This document shows positions 1 through 11,941 of a DNA stretch of 64,000 bases, piece by piece (positions within the stretch are counted from its first letter, which is position 1; each line of letters starts with the position of its first letter). Source of the stretch: Auriscalpium vulgare. Lineage: Eukaryota; Basidiomycota; Agaricomycetes; Russulales; Auriscalpiaceae. A model generated the notes under the pieces. The model saw only the letters and a list, made by a program, of their open reading frames with translations. It did no database searches and was not told the origin of the DNA. A program made the translations under genes and the position numbers. The stretch is taken from assembly GCA_019915015.1 (NCBI GenBank), contig JAHBBC010000057.1, positions 33,033 through 97,032 on the forward strand, read 5' to 3'.

Positions 1-2797
1 TTTCGACTTGTACTGCTGTATCCTCGAAGGAGCTTCCCCAGGTGCCCTCGTGATCACAGTCAATGATCTTACTCGATAAAGTGGTCGTGAGCTTGGGAAC
101 TGGCTTCCCTGACTCATATGCTCGACGGACACGTTCATAGGTCCTCGTTCCTTTCAGATCTTTCAAGGCCATTATTTGCACTTGTTGCAGAGTGACTCCT
201 AGCCCGTCTCCGGAAGCATCCGTATATAACCGATAGGGCTTCCCCATCTCCGGATGCGCTAGTACTGGAGCACGCGATAGAGCTTTCTTGATCTCTTCGA
301 AGGCTCTTTCGTGTTCCGCACGCCAATTCCACGCAGCACCCTTACGAGTCAGCGAGAACAGAGGGGTTGCGAGTGTAGCGTAGTGTGGTATGAATGCCGA
401 AAAGTACACGGCCATTCCCAGGAATGTGCGTAATTCAGCCACCTTAACGGGCCTCGGCATCTTCAAGATGGCTTCCACCTTTTGTTTGTGCGTCGACAAA
501 CCCAGCCGAGAGACTTTGTGTCCGAGTAGAATGATGGAACTATAGAAAAGATGACATTTCTTCGGGGATAACGTGATTCCTGATTTCTCGATGGCTCCGA
601 GCACTTTGTCCAGATGTTCGATGTGTTCTTCGTAGCTTCTCGAATAAACCACTATGTCGTCTATATAGACTAGGCAAAACAACCAGAGGTACGGAGACAA
701 AATCTCTTGCATGACACGTTGGAAGATGGAAGGGCCGTTGCGTAGCCCGAAGGGCATCCTCAAAAATTGAAAGAGCCCTTTGTGAGTACGAAAGGCAGTT
801 TTCTCCACGTCCTCCGGGGCCATTTCTAACTGAGTAAATCCGGCTAAAGCGTCCAAAGAAGACAAGACTTGCGATCCTGAGAGTGAAGAAAGAATTTCAG
901 ACTGGCGTGGGATAGGAAATTCGTCGGGAACAGTAACTGCGTTGAGCTTCCGATAGTCTACGCAGAATCTTGGCTTGTTATTTCGGTAGACGATGACGAC
1001 TGGAGCACTCCAAGGGCTAACGGATGGCTCGATGACTCCTTGCTCAAACCACACATTAAGTTGCTCCTCAATCACTATTCGTTTAGCCGGAGAGCTCCCA
1101 TACATGGGTACGGCTATAGGAACTTGTCCGTCCTCAGTACGAATATGTACCCGCGATTGATGCTTTCCCAATCTTCCATCAAATCCGAATGCTCGTTGTC
1201 TGCGTCTCAGCATTTCCCAAGCTCGTTCTCTCAGCTCCTCGGGAAGCTGCCCTACGTCAAGGAGCTCTTCCATGTCCTGGGATGGCCATATGGTTGGGTC
1301 AGGCACTTCAGCAGTTTTGGGCCCCCAAATCTCCTCTTCCTGAGGTTCTAGCTCGTCGGCTTCCGTCGGCTTTTCGGGAGTAGCCCTGACTTCTGCATCT
1401 CCTACTTCAGATTGCAGGTCCAAGTTTGCGTGTACTAACTGCTTGAGGACGCTGGCATGATTTGCTAAGGCTTCGTAGTTTTCGGCGCTCCCGGGCGCGT
1501 CTAGGAATTTGGCAGGGTCGACCAGACGTCCTACGACTTCTCCTTTCCGCAGCATCTTAGGATGCGCGGACGTATTCGCTACGGGAACGTACGGAGACGA
1601 TTGGTTCAAAAGAGTGTTGGGAACTACAAAGACGGGAGCTTTGGACGAGGCTACCATAGATTTCTCCACCATCCAAGTGCGCTCGTCCGTGAAACTAGCA
1701 GAGACTGGTACGCGCTTCACCGAATGTGGGGGAATTTTTATGTCACTGGACACCCGCACGTTTCGCGGACCTTCCGCGTCCTTTCTCAAGGCTCTGCGCT
1801 TCGCCTTGTTCCGACGATGAGCCTTAGCGAGAATGAATCGTGCTAGTGGGGCCCCCAATACCCTTTTAGCTATCCGAGCTTCTTTCCCATTTGACTCTTG
1901 GACTCTTTCCGCTAGAACCTCGTATTTTCGTCCTTCAAAATACACTCGAGTTCCTGATTCCAAGTTTCGTTCGACGGCCAACTCGTAAGCTTGATGGAAG
2001 TCCTCTCCGAGCAGAATAGGCACCGACATGTTCGATACTACGTATGCTTCGACTTCTAGCTGTAGTTCTCTTCCATCAACCGTGTGTACGAAAATGGGCA
2101 ACATCACGTATCCATGCAGGGAAGCCTCCTTGGCGGTCAATTGCACGAGCTTCAGCTTTAACCCCTGTCTCAGGGTTGGCGGATTGACTAGTCGATCATA
2201 AGTTGATTTGGAGAGAAGAGAAATGTCTGCGCATGAATCTAATCGTAAATCGTACAATGGTCCAGAGGGGATCATAATTCGTCCCCTCATGGACACCACT
2301 GACACGCCTACTGCTGACATTCCGGGGATAGAAGTGCGCTTCCTCTTTAATTTGATGATCTCCATCTCAGGCGTCTCGGCTTGTAACACCTCAATTCGTT
2401 CCATGAGACTGCCGTCGCTTGGACGTGATCGACCGTGGAGCCTTAATTGAGTGTAATACTCGTCTTCCACTTCCTCTACTGAAGGCGAGGGTGTCCGCTC
2501 GATTTTCTCGAGGCTTCCTCGAGTGCGTGCTGTCAGCACTTCTCGTGCGGACGGAATTCCCTGCTCATTCTCAATGGAATTACTCTCTATCGCTTCACGG
2601 TCGGCTTCCGACCATTCGCTCTCATGAGACACGATATAAGTGGAAGAAATAGCTTCCATTAAGTACGCTTCGAACAAAGTATTATACATGAGTTCATCCT
2701 CCGGAGATCTATCAGACTCTAACCCCGCGCTCAAGAGATTCACCTCCTTCTTCTTGACGTAAGTCGGCCAGTGAGGACATTCTCGGTCCCAATGATG
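1..2797 (-). CDS. Pol: aspartic protease, reverse transcriptase, start of RNase H (partial)
   Basis: An open frame of about 930 residues, continuous in phase with gag if the insertion is removed. It starts with the second half of the zinc knuckle. A retropepsin-like region around 2230-2250 reads RLDSCADISLLS, where the family usually has DSG or DTG. The reverse transcriptase follows with all its usual blocks: PRFCVDYRKLNAVT (about 920-980), RMPFGLRNGPSIFQRVMQ (about 710-770) and the catalytic LVYIDDIVVYS (about 645-675). The linker FLGMAVYFSAFIPHYA is at about 380-430. RNase H begins at about 230 with LYTDASGDGLG. The frame is still open at base 1. The Cys in the protease box could disable processing or be a variant of this clade. 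Confidence 0.88.
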
Positions 2798-3433
2798 TTA
2801 CGATTCCTTTGAATCGTTGCTTATGTCATCTACATCCAGCATTTTTTCGACCCCATGCAACGATCATCTGTGTCGCCTTTTTTGGGAATTCACTCCCACG
2901 CTATGTCCACTCACATCCACTTGCACTTTCACCTTCCTCTCATTTGCCCGGAATGATTCACATACATTGCTCCATTTGCAGTATATTTCAGACCATAGAG
3001 CACCTACAGAAGCTGCAAAACAGTGATATATTGCAGGGCTTGAACAGCGGTAGCAGAAAGACGATGACATCACTCCGGGTTTTAAACACAATTTAAGACC
3101 CCGGAATGACATCATCGCTGACATTATTACACGTGATCATGTTGATATTATGTTGTTTACTCAAAACGTGCCCCAGCCCAGGGGTCGTAACCTTGCTCCA
3201 ATGCAGGCTCAAGGCTGGCCAGCAGTGACAACCCCATTTGGTGCTTAGTACCGGTGGCTTGAGAGAGCACGCATGTTACCGAAGTGTTTCAGGGATAGTG
3301 TTATAGCATTAATCAAGTAGTCTTCATCATTATTTCATGTACTTGCAATTGTACAGAGTTACAGGATCATCCAGCCCTGTATTGAGCTTGGAATCGTACT
3401 GCCGCGCTAAGCGTCGGCCTACTCCCAGCAAGT
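2798..3433. repeat. 636-bp dispersed non-coding element, copy 1 (inside gag)
   Basis: This stretch recurs, inverted and almost base for base, at 55433-56069; I see only a few substitutions and one 3-bp indel (TAA). It interrupts the gag zinc knuckle, which fixes both ends. One end (2798) has a perfect 16-nt palindrome CGATTCCTTTGAATCG. The other has a hairpin-forming stretch GCCGCGCTAAGCGTCGGC about 14 nt from the edge at 3433. I found no terminal inverted repeat, no TG...CA ends and no clear target duplication, so it is not a simple TIR element or solo LTR. A terminal hairpin plus absent target duplication recalls non-autonomous Helitron-like elements, but the canonical TC and CTRR ends are missing. 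Family unknown. Confidence 0.85.
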
Positions 3434-6400
3434 TTACTCCCACAAAGTTTGCACGGTGAAGGAGGTGGTTTGACGAGGGACTTCGTGCCATCAGCTTTAG
3501 GAAAAGGATAACCTCCTTTCGGAGGGGCCCTCTGCCGTTTAACTAGCGTAGCGAATACCTGCGCCGATACGGCAGGGTCAACCTGATCCGGGGCACTTAG
3601 AATCTCTTCGTCATCTTCGTTAACGATCGGGAAATCGGTTTCTTCAACTTCATCCCCATTCCCGGATGCTAGATGGACAGACGCTTGTCCTCTATCATTA
3701 CGCCCGCGGAATGCTCTAGGACGGAAGGGCCTGGCATTCTCTTCACGCATCGCTTGTCGGACTAACTGTGGTATCTCTTCTTTCGATACTAAATCGCTGG
3801 AATTGCGTGAAGCTGCAATCAGAGCCAAGGCGTTATCCTGAGCCCTTCGAGTAAGATCGTCCGTGCTTAATGGTAACGGCACATTCAATGTCGTCATCCA
3901 ACTAGATGGCACGTTGCGAAGGACGATCTGAGCTTCTTCGGGTCCTCCGTTATCCGTGTTCAGTAGAGCGCGAGCGTACATGATGCGCCTCTGAAGATAA
4001 TCCTCGGGCATTTCGCGCTCATGTCCCTTCTGGCGGAAGAACATCTCCATGAATTCCATGTTCCGTTCCAGCTGCCATTGACGTCCTAGAAATACGGATT
4101 TGAGTCCGTTCAGCCAATTCAAATGATTGGACATCATGTAGATTTTCATGCGCCGTGACGCCTGAATCCACCACCGCTTCACCCGCGAGTTGTCTTTTAA
4201 CTGCGTCCATAGCCAGCGTCCCATAGCCGCGGGAAGCGACTCATTCATCACGGCTAATTCCTGGACGTCGGCGAAGTAGGCGATAGCGGTATGTTTGTTT
4301 CCATCCCAGCTGGGCAAGTGATCAGGCCTCAGTTCTTCCTTTAACCTCGGTCCGAGGTTCAGGTTGCCTTGAGGAACGTTGGGATAGCCGTACCACTGCC
4401 AAGGGTAACCCCACCCTGGAGGCGGCCCTCCGCCTCCACCGGGTGGCCCTCCGGGTGGTCCTCCACCTCCAGGCGGTCCGTAGGGTCCTCCCGGAGGCAT
4501 TCCTCCGGGATATCCTGGAAAATTTCCAGGTAACCCTCCTCCAGGTGGTCCGGGTGGTCCTCCGCCACCTCCAGGCATTCCAGGATATCCGCCGGGCGGC
4601 CCTCCGCCCGGAAATCCTGATGGTCCGCCAGGGGGTCCACCTCCCGATCCTCCTCCTCCTCCTAGTGGAGGAGGCCATCCAGGAGGTCCTCCTCCGGAAA
4701 CTCCTCCGCCAGCTGGTTCCGCCGAGTCTTCGTGGTTCGGGTACCTAGCTGAGGGATCTTCAGGAAGCGGGTCAGGTTTAGAGGGAAACCCGGTTGCCGT
4801 GGTGTTCCGGCGAGACGCGAGCGGAAAATTACTGCCCCATGGCGGAGTAAGATTCTGTTGATCTGGTTTCATCGGCGAATTTCGAGGCCATTCTCCTTTG
4901 ATGAGAGGTAGCGAACTGGATGGCCCAGTCGGGAATTCATCGCCATTGTCTCTAGCTATACGCTTGTCCCAAGGTACACGTTCTTCGAAGTTAACCGTGC
5001 GTTCCACGCGTGTAGATTGGGCCGTGAAATTATTCAGGTTCGCGCTTCGGATGTGCGGGGGCGTTTGGCGGTCCGGCAGACCTTGAGAGATAGGCTGCGC
5101 TTTTACGCCCATGGCCTCTAGAGAGAACGCTGGCTGGAGCGCAGGTTGGGCGTAAAGGTTGCGCTTGTGTGGCATACTCGAGATGTTTCCCGCGTCCGCA
5201 TTATACATCGATGGAGCGAGGTACGTGGCTACTTCTTTGGAGGAAGTATCTACCTCGGGTGTCCGTTGAACTTGGGTCTGCTCGGCGACATCTTCAAGTT
5301 CTGAAGGAAGCGGGTCCGCTCCCGGTATACCCCCGGGAAGTCCCAATCCTTGGGTGATGTCGCCTCTAGCCATAGAAACCTGAGTGGCCGTACGTACTGG
5401 CGTATATGGTAGCACTTGTGACACATACGTTGCCGATGGCTTATTGAATCGCTCGAAGAAATCTCCTGCTTTACGAAAAGGCGGATGCTCCACATTTTGT
5501 AGAGATAATTGCGCGGGTAAAGAAGAACGTGGCCGACTCGAAGCCCCAGTTGCGAAGCTTTCGTACCGAGTATGCTGTTCCCCGATGATAGTCTCGTCCG
5601 CTCTTCCTTTACCCTTATTTCCCTGTCCCGAGGCTTCCTCGGGCTCGTCTCGTATACGAGGTGGGGTTATAAGAGTATCCTGTCGAGGAGAGGGCGCTAG
5701 ATTTCTTGGAGGCGACTGCGATTCCGCCGCTATGACTTCATCAAGGAAATTGTCCGGGAGAGGCCAGACTTCATGGGGTAAAGCTTGCGCATTCGTTCGT
5801 AGTAAATCCATGATGAACTTGTCCATGCGCTCTCTCAGAGCAGGCCGTTGTAAATACTCTTTAAGAACGTCAAGAGTACTTAATCCATGGAGTCGCACTG
5901 TCTCGGATTGCGTTGTCGTGGCCGGCGAAGCGATCCTGACCGAACCTACTATTTCCTCTCGAGCTTTTTCCAAGTGTTTGACCGCTAAGGAGAGTCGGTG
6001 TACAAGAATTTCCCAAGCTAAGTCGAGCTCGTTCAATGTGCGGGATCCTCGCAGCGCAACGATTAGATGGTTATTATTGTCAATGATAAAGCTCGACCTT
6101 GGAGGATCCAGGAGTGCATAGAGTTGCGAAATTAAATCTTGAAGTTCTGCGGCTACTCCAATAGCAGGCCACAGCGCGTGAGACTTCAACAAATATTGCT
6201 CCGATCCTACGGGTAATAGAGGTCCATCTCGTAGAATGTATCGTTGTGACAGCGGAACACTGATCAAGGCTTCTACTCGCGCTTCTAGAGATGGTTCATA
6301 CTCGTCGGGAGAAGTGCGAAATTTGGCATAAATGCTGTCCGCAATTTCCGCACGAGATATGTTGTCCAGAGTAATATCTTCCTCCGACTGAGGGGCTGCT

Positions 6401-6513
6401 GGCAAGTGACGTGACTGTGCTCTCACTTCTCCAGCACGCCTGGGAGTGAAAGAATAATCCAAAGTAGCAGCTCTGGAGGGAGTCTGTAAATGACTCGGGC
6501 TGGGCGGCGGCAT
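3434..6513 (-). CDS. Gag part of a fused Gag-Pol polyprotein, interrupted at the zinc knuckle
   Basis: Structural nucleocapsid polyprotein of the Gypsy element, about 1027 residues before the interruption. The N-terminal half is rich in Pro, Ser and Arg. A stretch of almost only Gly and Pro follows at 4420-4690. Next comes a helical capsid-like part (roughly 3800-4370). The frame then reaches the start of a CCHC zinc knuckle, reading CKLCGSK at 3433-3460, where the 636-bp insertion cuts it. The remaining HHWDREC half of the knuckle lies at about 2780-2797. Joined, they match the CX2CX4HX4C spacing. The start is the ATG at 6513, just downstream of the leader. After the cut the frame runs 21 residues into the insertion and stops. 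Confidence 0.85.
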
Positions 6514-7206
6514 ACTGCTGCACCCAACTGCAAAGAAAGTTCCTCAGGACCGGTCTTCGTGTCCTACGAAGTTCCGGATATGTCCACCTTTGAGACGCCT
6601 CTAGCAGGTGAGTCTCGAGATTCGGAGTAGGACGGGCGAGAGACGAGCCCAGGAAGGAACCAAAGGTGTGTCGTCCTGTCGGTACGGGGCTTCCCCGTGT
6701 TGACAGACCTCCTCCGTAGCACGGAAGGAGTGGAGGGCGAGGAGAGATGATCACGCCCGTAGGCGCAAGGCCCGAGCGGGAGCTCAGTCGTTAGGAGGCT
6801 TCCTCCTGGTGACTGGCTCGAGAGAGAGTTGGGTGAGGCGCCGGCGGCCCAAGTGCGTCGCGCGTGTGTGGTTCTGTGGGCGCACTGATGGCGCTCAAGA
6901 AGCTTCACGCGCTCGTGACTTGTCGCGTCGTCGCGTCGTCGGTTCTCGTAGTCGTCTAGCAACTACCTTACTTGTAGGAGACTTGAAGAGAGAAAATAGG
7001 AGACGATGAGACGAGGAGAGGAAAAAAAGAAAAAGAAACACGTTGTATTGATGATGCACGATGCTGTCAGTACACGACTTATATACTTACAGTCGTCTTC
7101 AAACTCCGACTTAATCTAATATATCATACCGTAATCTAATAGCGTCCTGCGTCGAGACTAATGACTTTCTGCCCGCGTTACCTCTGGGCCTCTTTCTCCC
7201 GTCACA
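6514..7206 (-). mobile_element. 5' LTR and leader of the minus-strand Gypsy element
   Basis: Between the gag start (6513) and 7206 there is no coding sequence. Read on the minus strand it begins TGTGACGGGAG at 7206, a plausible LTR edge starting TG. A TATA box GTATATAAG follows at 7086-7078, then a pyrimidine-rich leader (about 7045-7010) of the kind found downstream of fungal transcription starts. The inner LTR end and the primer-binding site could not be fixed because the 3' LTR is not in the window. The outer edge at 7206 directly abuts the second Gypsy element. Confidence 0.55.
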
Positions 7207-7317
7207 GTCCCGGGTGATAGCGTATCATTTTGGAGCCCACCGCGAGGGGTATGGTGATGACAATCGTGTTCGAGCTTTAAAATCAGCCTCGTAGACGGCA
7301 CCCAGTCGCTGATCAAC

Positions 7318-8005
7318 ATGGCGCCGAAACCCAAGGTAGCCCACCTCCCAACGCGAACACAGCCGCAGAGGACCACGAGGGCGGACGCTCGCAATACGTC
7401 GCGACAGGCGGCCATAGAGGCAGAAATCGAGGAACCACAAGACGAACAGGGGGAAGTCTCATCGCTATCAAGTCTGCCATCAGAAGAAGAGGATCCGCAT
7501 GGACCGACCCTCAGTAGGGAGATCCGACGCGCCGGAGAGGACCCTAGGTCCCTGATCACAGGAGGGGATCGCGTCACGATCGAGTGACTAGAAGGTTTGC
7601 TTCTGAATTCTGATGGTGGCGATAGCGACCATCACACACGGCATGATCCGGAGGGGGAATGCTCGAGGAACGAACGGGTCAGTCCGGGATGGGGACGGGC
7701 CGTTTCCTTACAAGATAGGACTTCGCGAAACGTCGCGGAAGCTAGCAACAATCCCCAAGAAGCTCTATCAAGCCGCTCGAACCCCAGCAACCCAAAGTCG
7801 CCAACACAGTCAGGAATGAGCACACAGCAACAAGGAACAGGAACGGGTGGAGGAGGCGGCGGTGGAGGCGGCGGCGGCGGTGGAGGAGGGGGAGGCGGCG
7901 GACAACAGGTAATACCGCCTCAGCCCAACGTCGCGCCAGTCGCAATGCCTACCCGCGGGGACCGCAACGCACCGTCTTTCAATCAGAAAGCCCGCGAGTT
8001 ACCGC
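7318..8005 (+). pseudogene. gag, 5' part, of the decayed Gypsy element
   Basis: The frame starts at ATG 7318 (MAPKPKVAHL...) and is Glu/Arg/Ser-rich. It meets an in-frame TGA at 7585-7587, after which the same frame continues through a polyglycine stretch (GGN triplets, about 7845-7905) to the capsid start NAPSFNQKARELP at about 7960-8004. There it is cut by the solo LTR. The stop at 7585 could have been a CGA arginine codon changed by deamination (inference). The capsid continues on the far side of the LTR at 9589. Confidence 0.8.
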
Positions 8006-9588
8006 TGATACGCCTGATTCCCCGTCGAGCGGGGATTCCACCGCGACTTTTCGGTTTTTCATTTCGAACCAAAGTCACGTGACTTTGGTCTCCGGACCGT
8101 CGTTTCCGCCGTTTCGGCACAGCCACTTCGGAAAGTTCCGAAGTCACGTGACTTCGGCTCCGAACTTTCCAGCGCTTCGGCCTCGTTTCCAGTCATCCCG
8201 AGGCGCCCGCACGTGGTTCGGTCGAGACCTTTCGGCCCATCAGCAGCAGACACGCCACAAAGTCGCTGCCAGACCAAGATCAGTGTAGTGAAACGCCCCG
8301 TGAGCGTATCTCCGAGATAACCGGCTGTCACCCGGTACTTCCCTGTCCGATTCTCCCCCTCACTTATAGCGTTCCCGATTGATCCCTTCTATCGTCCCGA
8401 CCTTTCCGAGCCGAGGCGAACCGAGCCCGAAGCCATGGCTACCTTCCTAGCCACTTCGGAAGATCGTCCGCCACTCGCTGCGACTTCGGCTCGCGGGTAT
8501 ACGTTTGGCGCGCCTTGTACCGCTGAGGCGCGTCTCCACAATATCGTTCGTACTTCATCCTTCTGTATATCACATCGTAGCGACAGCGCTGATCGTTTGT
8601 TTGGTATCCATCGTTCTCGTTCCCCATGAGAGCTCTCTATCGCTACATATGCTCGTTCCGACCCACCTCGACTTGCGACACATGATCTTTATCCACTTCG
8701 CTCGTGTTTCGTCTCTGTACGCACCTACCTATGTTCGTTTCCGTACGATACGGTCTCGCACTCGTTGTAGCTTAAATACGACTCGATAGCACACCGAATA
8801 ACAAGTTACTTTCCCCCCCATAGTCAGCATCTCGAAAGAGACGTTGCAAACCGCCCGCATCGACAGCTCTTACTGTCGTTGTACCCCTCGTCCTCCTTAT
8901 CGCCCGTAACCTCACTTTTGACTACGCCGCACGCCGCAATACGCTCGCCTTCGACTTCGCTTTCGACCTTCGCCTTTCGCACCACGTACCCCAACCTCGC
9001 TTTCCGAACCTCGCTTTCCGAACCTCGCCTTCCGAACCTCGTCTCCCGAACCTCGCCTCTCGAACATCGACGACCGAACCTCGCCTCTCGAACACCGCCA
9101 TCGACAGACCTTCATCCACTTTGATATCACCTTCGAGGCCTCCTCAAGTTCAGGCCCACGACGAACGCGTTCCCCATTACACATAACTTCGTCCTCAATC
9201 CGAAGTTGTCCGAAGTCACCCAACTACCCATCGCACCGATCAACGTATAAAGCCGAACTTCGTGTTACGTCGATCTCTCTCTCCCTCCCTCCATCGTCAT
9301 TCCGCGTTCCTCCGCGTCCAACTTCGGAGCTCGCTCGTCGCGACTTCGTTTGTTCGTCACTTCGGTGACTCGTACGCTCACTCCTTCACGTCTCCTGGTC
9401 CGGCGCACACGCCGAACCCTCATTCCGATCCGAATCCTCGTTACGACCACGATCCACGTATCGGTGGAGTCACTTCGCGAACCTTTGGGAACGTGACGAC
9501 TCGCTCGCACAACAACGCGGTACCACTGACAGCGCTCTAGGGATAGGAAACTACCCATATCCGCCCTACTACCGTCTGGTGCCCATCA
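8006..9588. mobile_element. Solo LTR, 1583 bp, inserted in gag with a CCGC target duplication
   Basis: The insertion begins TGATACGCC and ends GCCCATCA, so it has TG...CA ends. It is flanked by CCGC on both sides (8002-8005 and 9589-9592). Removing it with one CCGC restores the capsid reading ...RELP-RYFDELNHLF..., which proves the borders. It contains two TCACGTGAC palindromes (about 8090 and 8145), a TATA-like TTAAATA near 8770 and a likely start region CAAGTTACTTTCCCCCC near 8803. No internal coding region is present, so it is a solo LTR left by recombination. A diverged relative lies at 53479-54777. The strand is suggested by the TATA order but not proven. Confidence 0.85.
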
Positions 9589-11936
9589 CCGCGTTACTTC
9601 GACGAGCTGAACCACCTTTTTGCCCGGGCTCAACTAGCGGATGATACGGCGAAGAAGGGCCACGCAGTGCGTTACCTAGACGTCGCAACGGCTGAGGAGT
9701 GGGAAGCGAGGCCGGAGTTTAAGGATCCCACCAAGACCTACCAAGACTTTCAGGACGCCATTGTTAAACTATACCCGGGAGCCGATGAGGACCGCAAGTA
9801 TACCATCGCGGACATGGACGCGCTCGTAGGCAGTCGGTACCGTCTGGGCATTGCGTCCGGCGGCGAGCTCAGCGAATTCTATCGGCAGTTCTTCGCGATC
9901 ACCGACTTCCTGGTTAAGAAAAGCAGGATCTCGACCCGTGAGCGCGATATCGCGTTCCTTCGCGCTTTCCAGGACAGCCTCATGAACAGGGTGGCGACGA
10001 GACTGCAGATCAAATTGCCGGACCACGATAAAGAAACACCGTACCCCATGGCCGGGCCGACGTACTAGAGGCAGGAGAGTACGAGCTGAGGGGCACTCCC
10101 TCAACCGTACCAGCGGTCAGCGCAGGTCCGGCATTGGCGGTTGCAACGACGGAGCCTGTAATCAAAATAGAACAGTTTCAAGCAGCAATCAAAGCCGCGG
10201 TCGCCGAACAGTTCGCGCGGATGCTCGTCAACCAGGGGAACAGCGGAGGTCAGAGGAGTTATGGGGGTACCTCGGGAACTCAACAGCCGCGCGCCACGCA
10301 AGGAAATCAAGGCGGACAGGGGGGGCCGTCAGGATGCCTTTTCTGCGGCCAAACGGGGCACTTCGTCAGGGAATGTATGGTGGTCCAGGACTACATCGCG
10401 ACGGGTCGCGTATCTAGGGACCACAACAACCGGGTCGTTCTGAAGGGTGGAGGACTTATCCCGCTAGGAGCAGGCCCGCTGAAGCAGCGAGTGGATGCGT
10501 ACTACGCCGGGAATCAACACGGACAGTCAGAAGCCATGATGCTGACGACGATGGACTACGAGCCGGTGCCGGCCAAAGTGCAGACAGTCGCCGGCCTAAT
10601 CCAACTGACGCCGCAATTGACCGACGAAGACAGAATGACGGAACTCCAGCAGGAGATGGCAGTACTCCTGACGGCCCGAGCGGAAAGGCAAGCTCAGAAG
10701 GAACGCCGGCAGGCCGCACTGGACGCGGGCGAGTTTCCCCAGGCAATAGGGCTGCTGCCTGGCGAGCGCGAAAGATCGCGACGAATCCCAGAGGTGGTCA
10801 TCCCGAAGAGGAAGCCGTTTACACAAGCCAAGAAGCAGGTTTCCTTCGAGCCGGAGGCAGTCGACCGACCAGGGGAGACTGGAGATAGCGCAGACAAACA
10901 AAGGCAGGCCGACGAAGACACCACAGCGGGTGAGGAGCCGTTAACACCTCCGATCCATCCTTTCGCGAAGGTGCCCGATGCGACGTACATAGGGCCGGCG
11001 AGTTACCAACGAAGCGCGGGGCAGCGCAAGGCGGACCCAGCATACAATAAGGTCGCCCCGGTCCGCGACCCCGTAATAGCAAATAAGGTTTATGAGAGGG
11101 CCATGAATGCGGAGGTCACCTTGACACAGAGGGAGCTCATGTCCATTGCCCCGGAAGTGCGCGCTCAAGTTCGCAACGTGGTGACCCCTAAGCGGGTCCC
11201 AAACGAGGCAAGAGTACCAGTAGTCCAGGCAATGGTGGAAAGCGAACCAGAGCTCTTTCCGTTCGACTTTGACCAGGACGAAGGGGCAGGAGAGGAAGAG
11301 AAGGTGGTGAGGGGATTTGCGGACCATATGCCCGAAACCTTTCTGCAAGCCCTGGGACACCAGCCAACGGAGTTGCCCGAGGGGACGCGTGTAGGAGAGG
11401 TCATTGTGGAGGTTCTGATGGGAGATCTAGGAGAAGAAGGAGACGGGGAACCAGACCCTGAGCCGTTGGAAGTCGCCAAGGAATCGCTGGCCCTCCGTTC
11501 GATTTTGCCACTAGTCGACAACCAAGCGCACATCGAGGCAGTCGTGGATCCCGGGTCGCAGATTATCTCCATGTCCGAGGATGTATGCCATTACCTCGGG
11601 CTGCATTACGATCCGAATGTTCGCCTGGATATGATATCGGCCAACAAAAGTCGCGATAGGTCGCTAGGCCTGGCTAGAAACGTCCCGATGAAGATTGGGG
11701 GTATAACACTGTACGTACAGGTGCATATCATCCGCAACCCGGCGTACGACATGCTTCTGGGGAGGCCCTTTGACGTCCTCACGGGAAGTACCGTGCAAAA
11801 CTTTGCAGATGAGAGGCAGACAATCACGATCACGGACCCAAACACTGGAGTCATGGCGTCAATCCCCACTATTCCACGCGGCCGCAAGCGCATCTCGCGA
11901 AACCAGAAGCAGGGGGTGGAGGGTTTTCGCGACTAG
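9589..11936 (+). pseudogene. gag capsid, CCHC knuckle and protease of the decayed Gypsy element
   Basis: The capsid resumes as YFDELNHLFARAQ and continues through VRYLDVATAEEW and GADEDRKYTIADMDALVG (to about 10040). A short insertion, apparently the 5-mer GGGCC near 10050, shifts the frame; the shifted frame carries on as DVLEAGEYELRGTPS. The next part has a clear zinc knuckle CLFCGQTGHFVREC at about 10338-10380. It then runs through a charged linker to a retropepsin-like domain, VVDPGSQIISMSEDVCHYLG at about 11541-11600 with MLLGRPFDVL at about 11750. The protease box reads DPG rather than DSG/DTG. The frame stops at 11936, six bases before the RT frame opens. Confidence 0.82.
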
Positions 11937-11941
11937 AGGAT

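Larger units (their letters stand above)
1..7206 (-). mobile_element. Ty3/Gypsy LTR retrotransposon, 3' end outside the window
   Basis: The element reads leftward: a promoter-bearing 5' LTR/leader, then gag, then protease and reverse transcriptase in one frame that leaves the window at base 1. I translated the pol part from 2797 to 1 and met no stop codon, and the gag part is equally open, so the coding region looks recently active. The only lesion seen is a 636-bp insertion at 2798-3433. The 3' part (end of RNase H, integrase, 3' LTR) is outside the window. The order PR-RT-RNase H and the YIDD box assign it to Ty3/Gypsy (Metaviridae-type) elements. It lies head to head with a second Gypsy element starting at about 7207. 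Confidence 0.9.

Noticed and set aside
2798..3433. Canonical Helitron call for the 636-bp element
   Set aside because: Hairpin and lack of target duplication fit, but the 5' TC and 3' CTRR ends and the A/T insertion site are not seen.
2798..3433. Solo LTR call for the 636-bp element
   Set aside because: A TG...CA framing can be forced only with mismatched 4-5-base flanks; the shared ends of the two copies do not support it.
4322..4748. Several open frames around the Gly/Pro-rich region of gag on both strands
   Set aside because: Shadow frames of the GGN/CCN repeats within the long gag frame.
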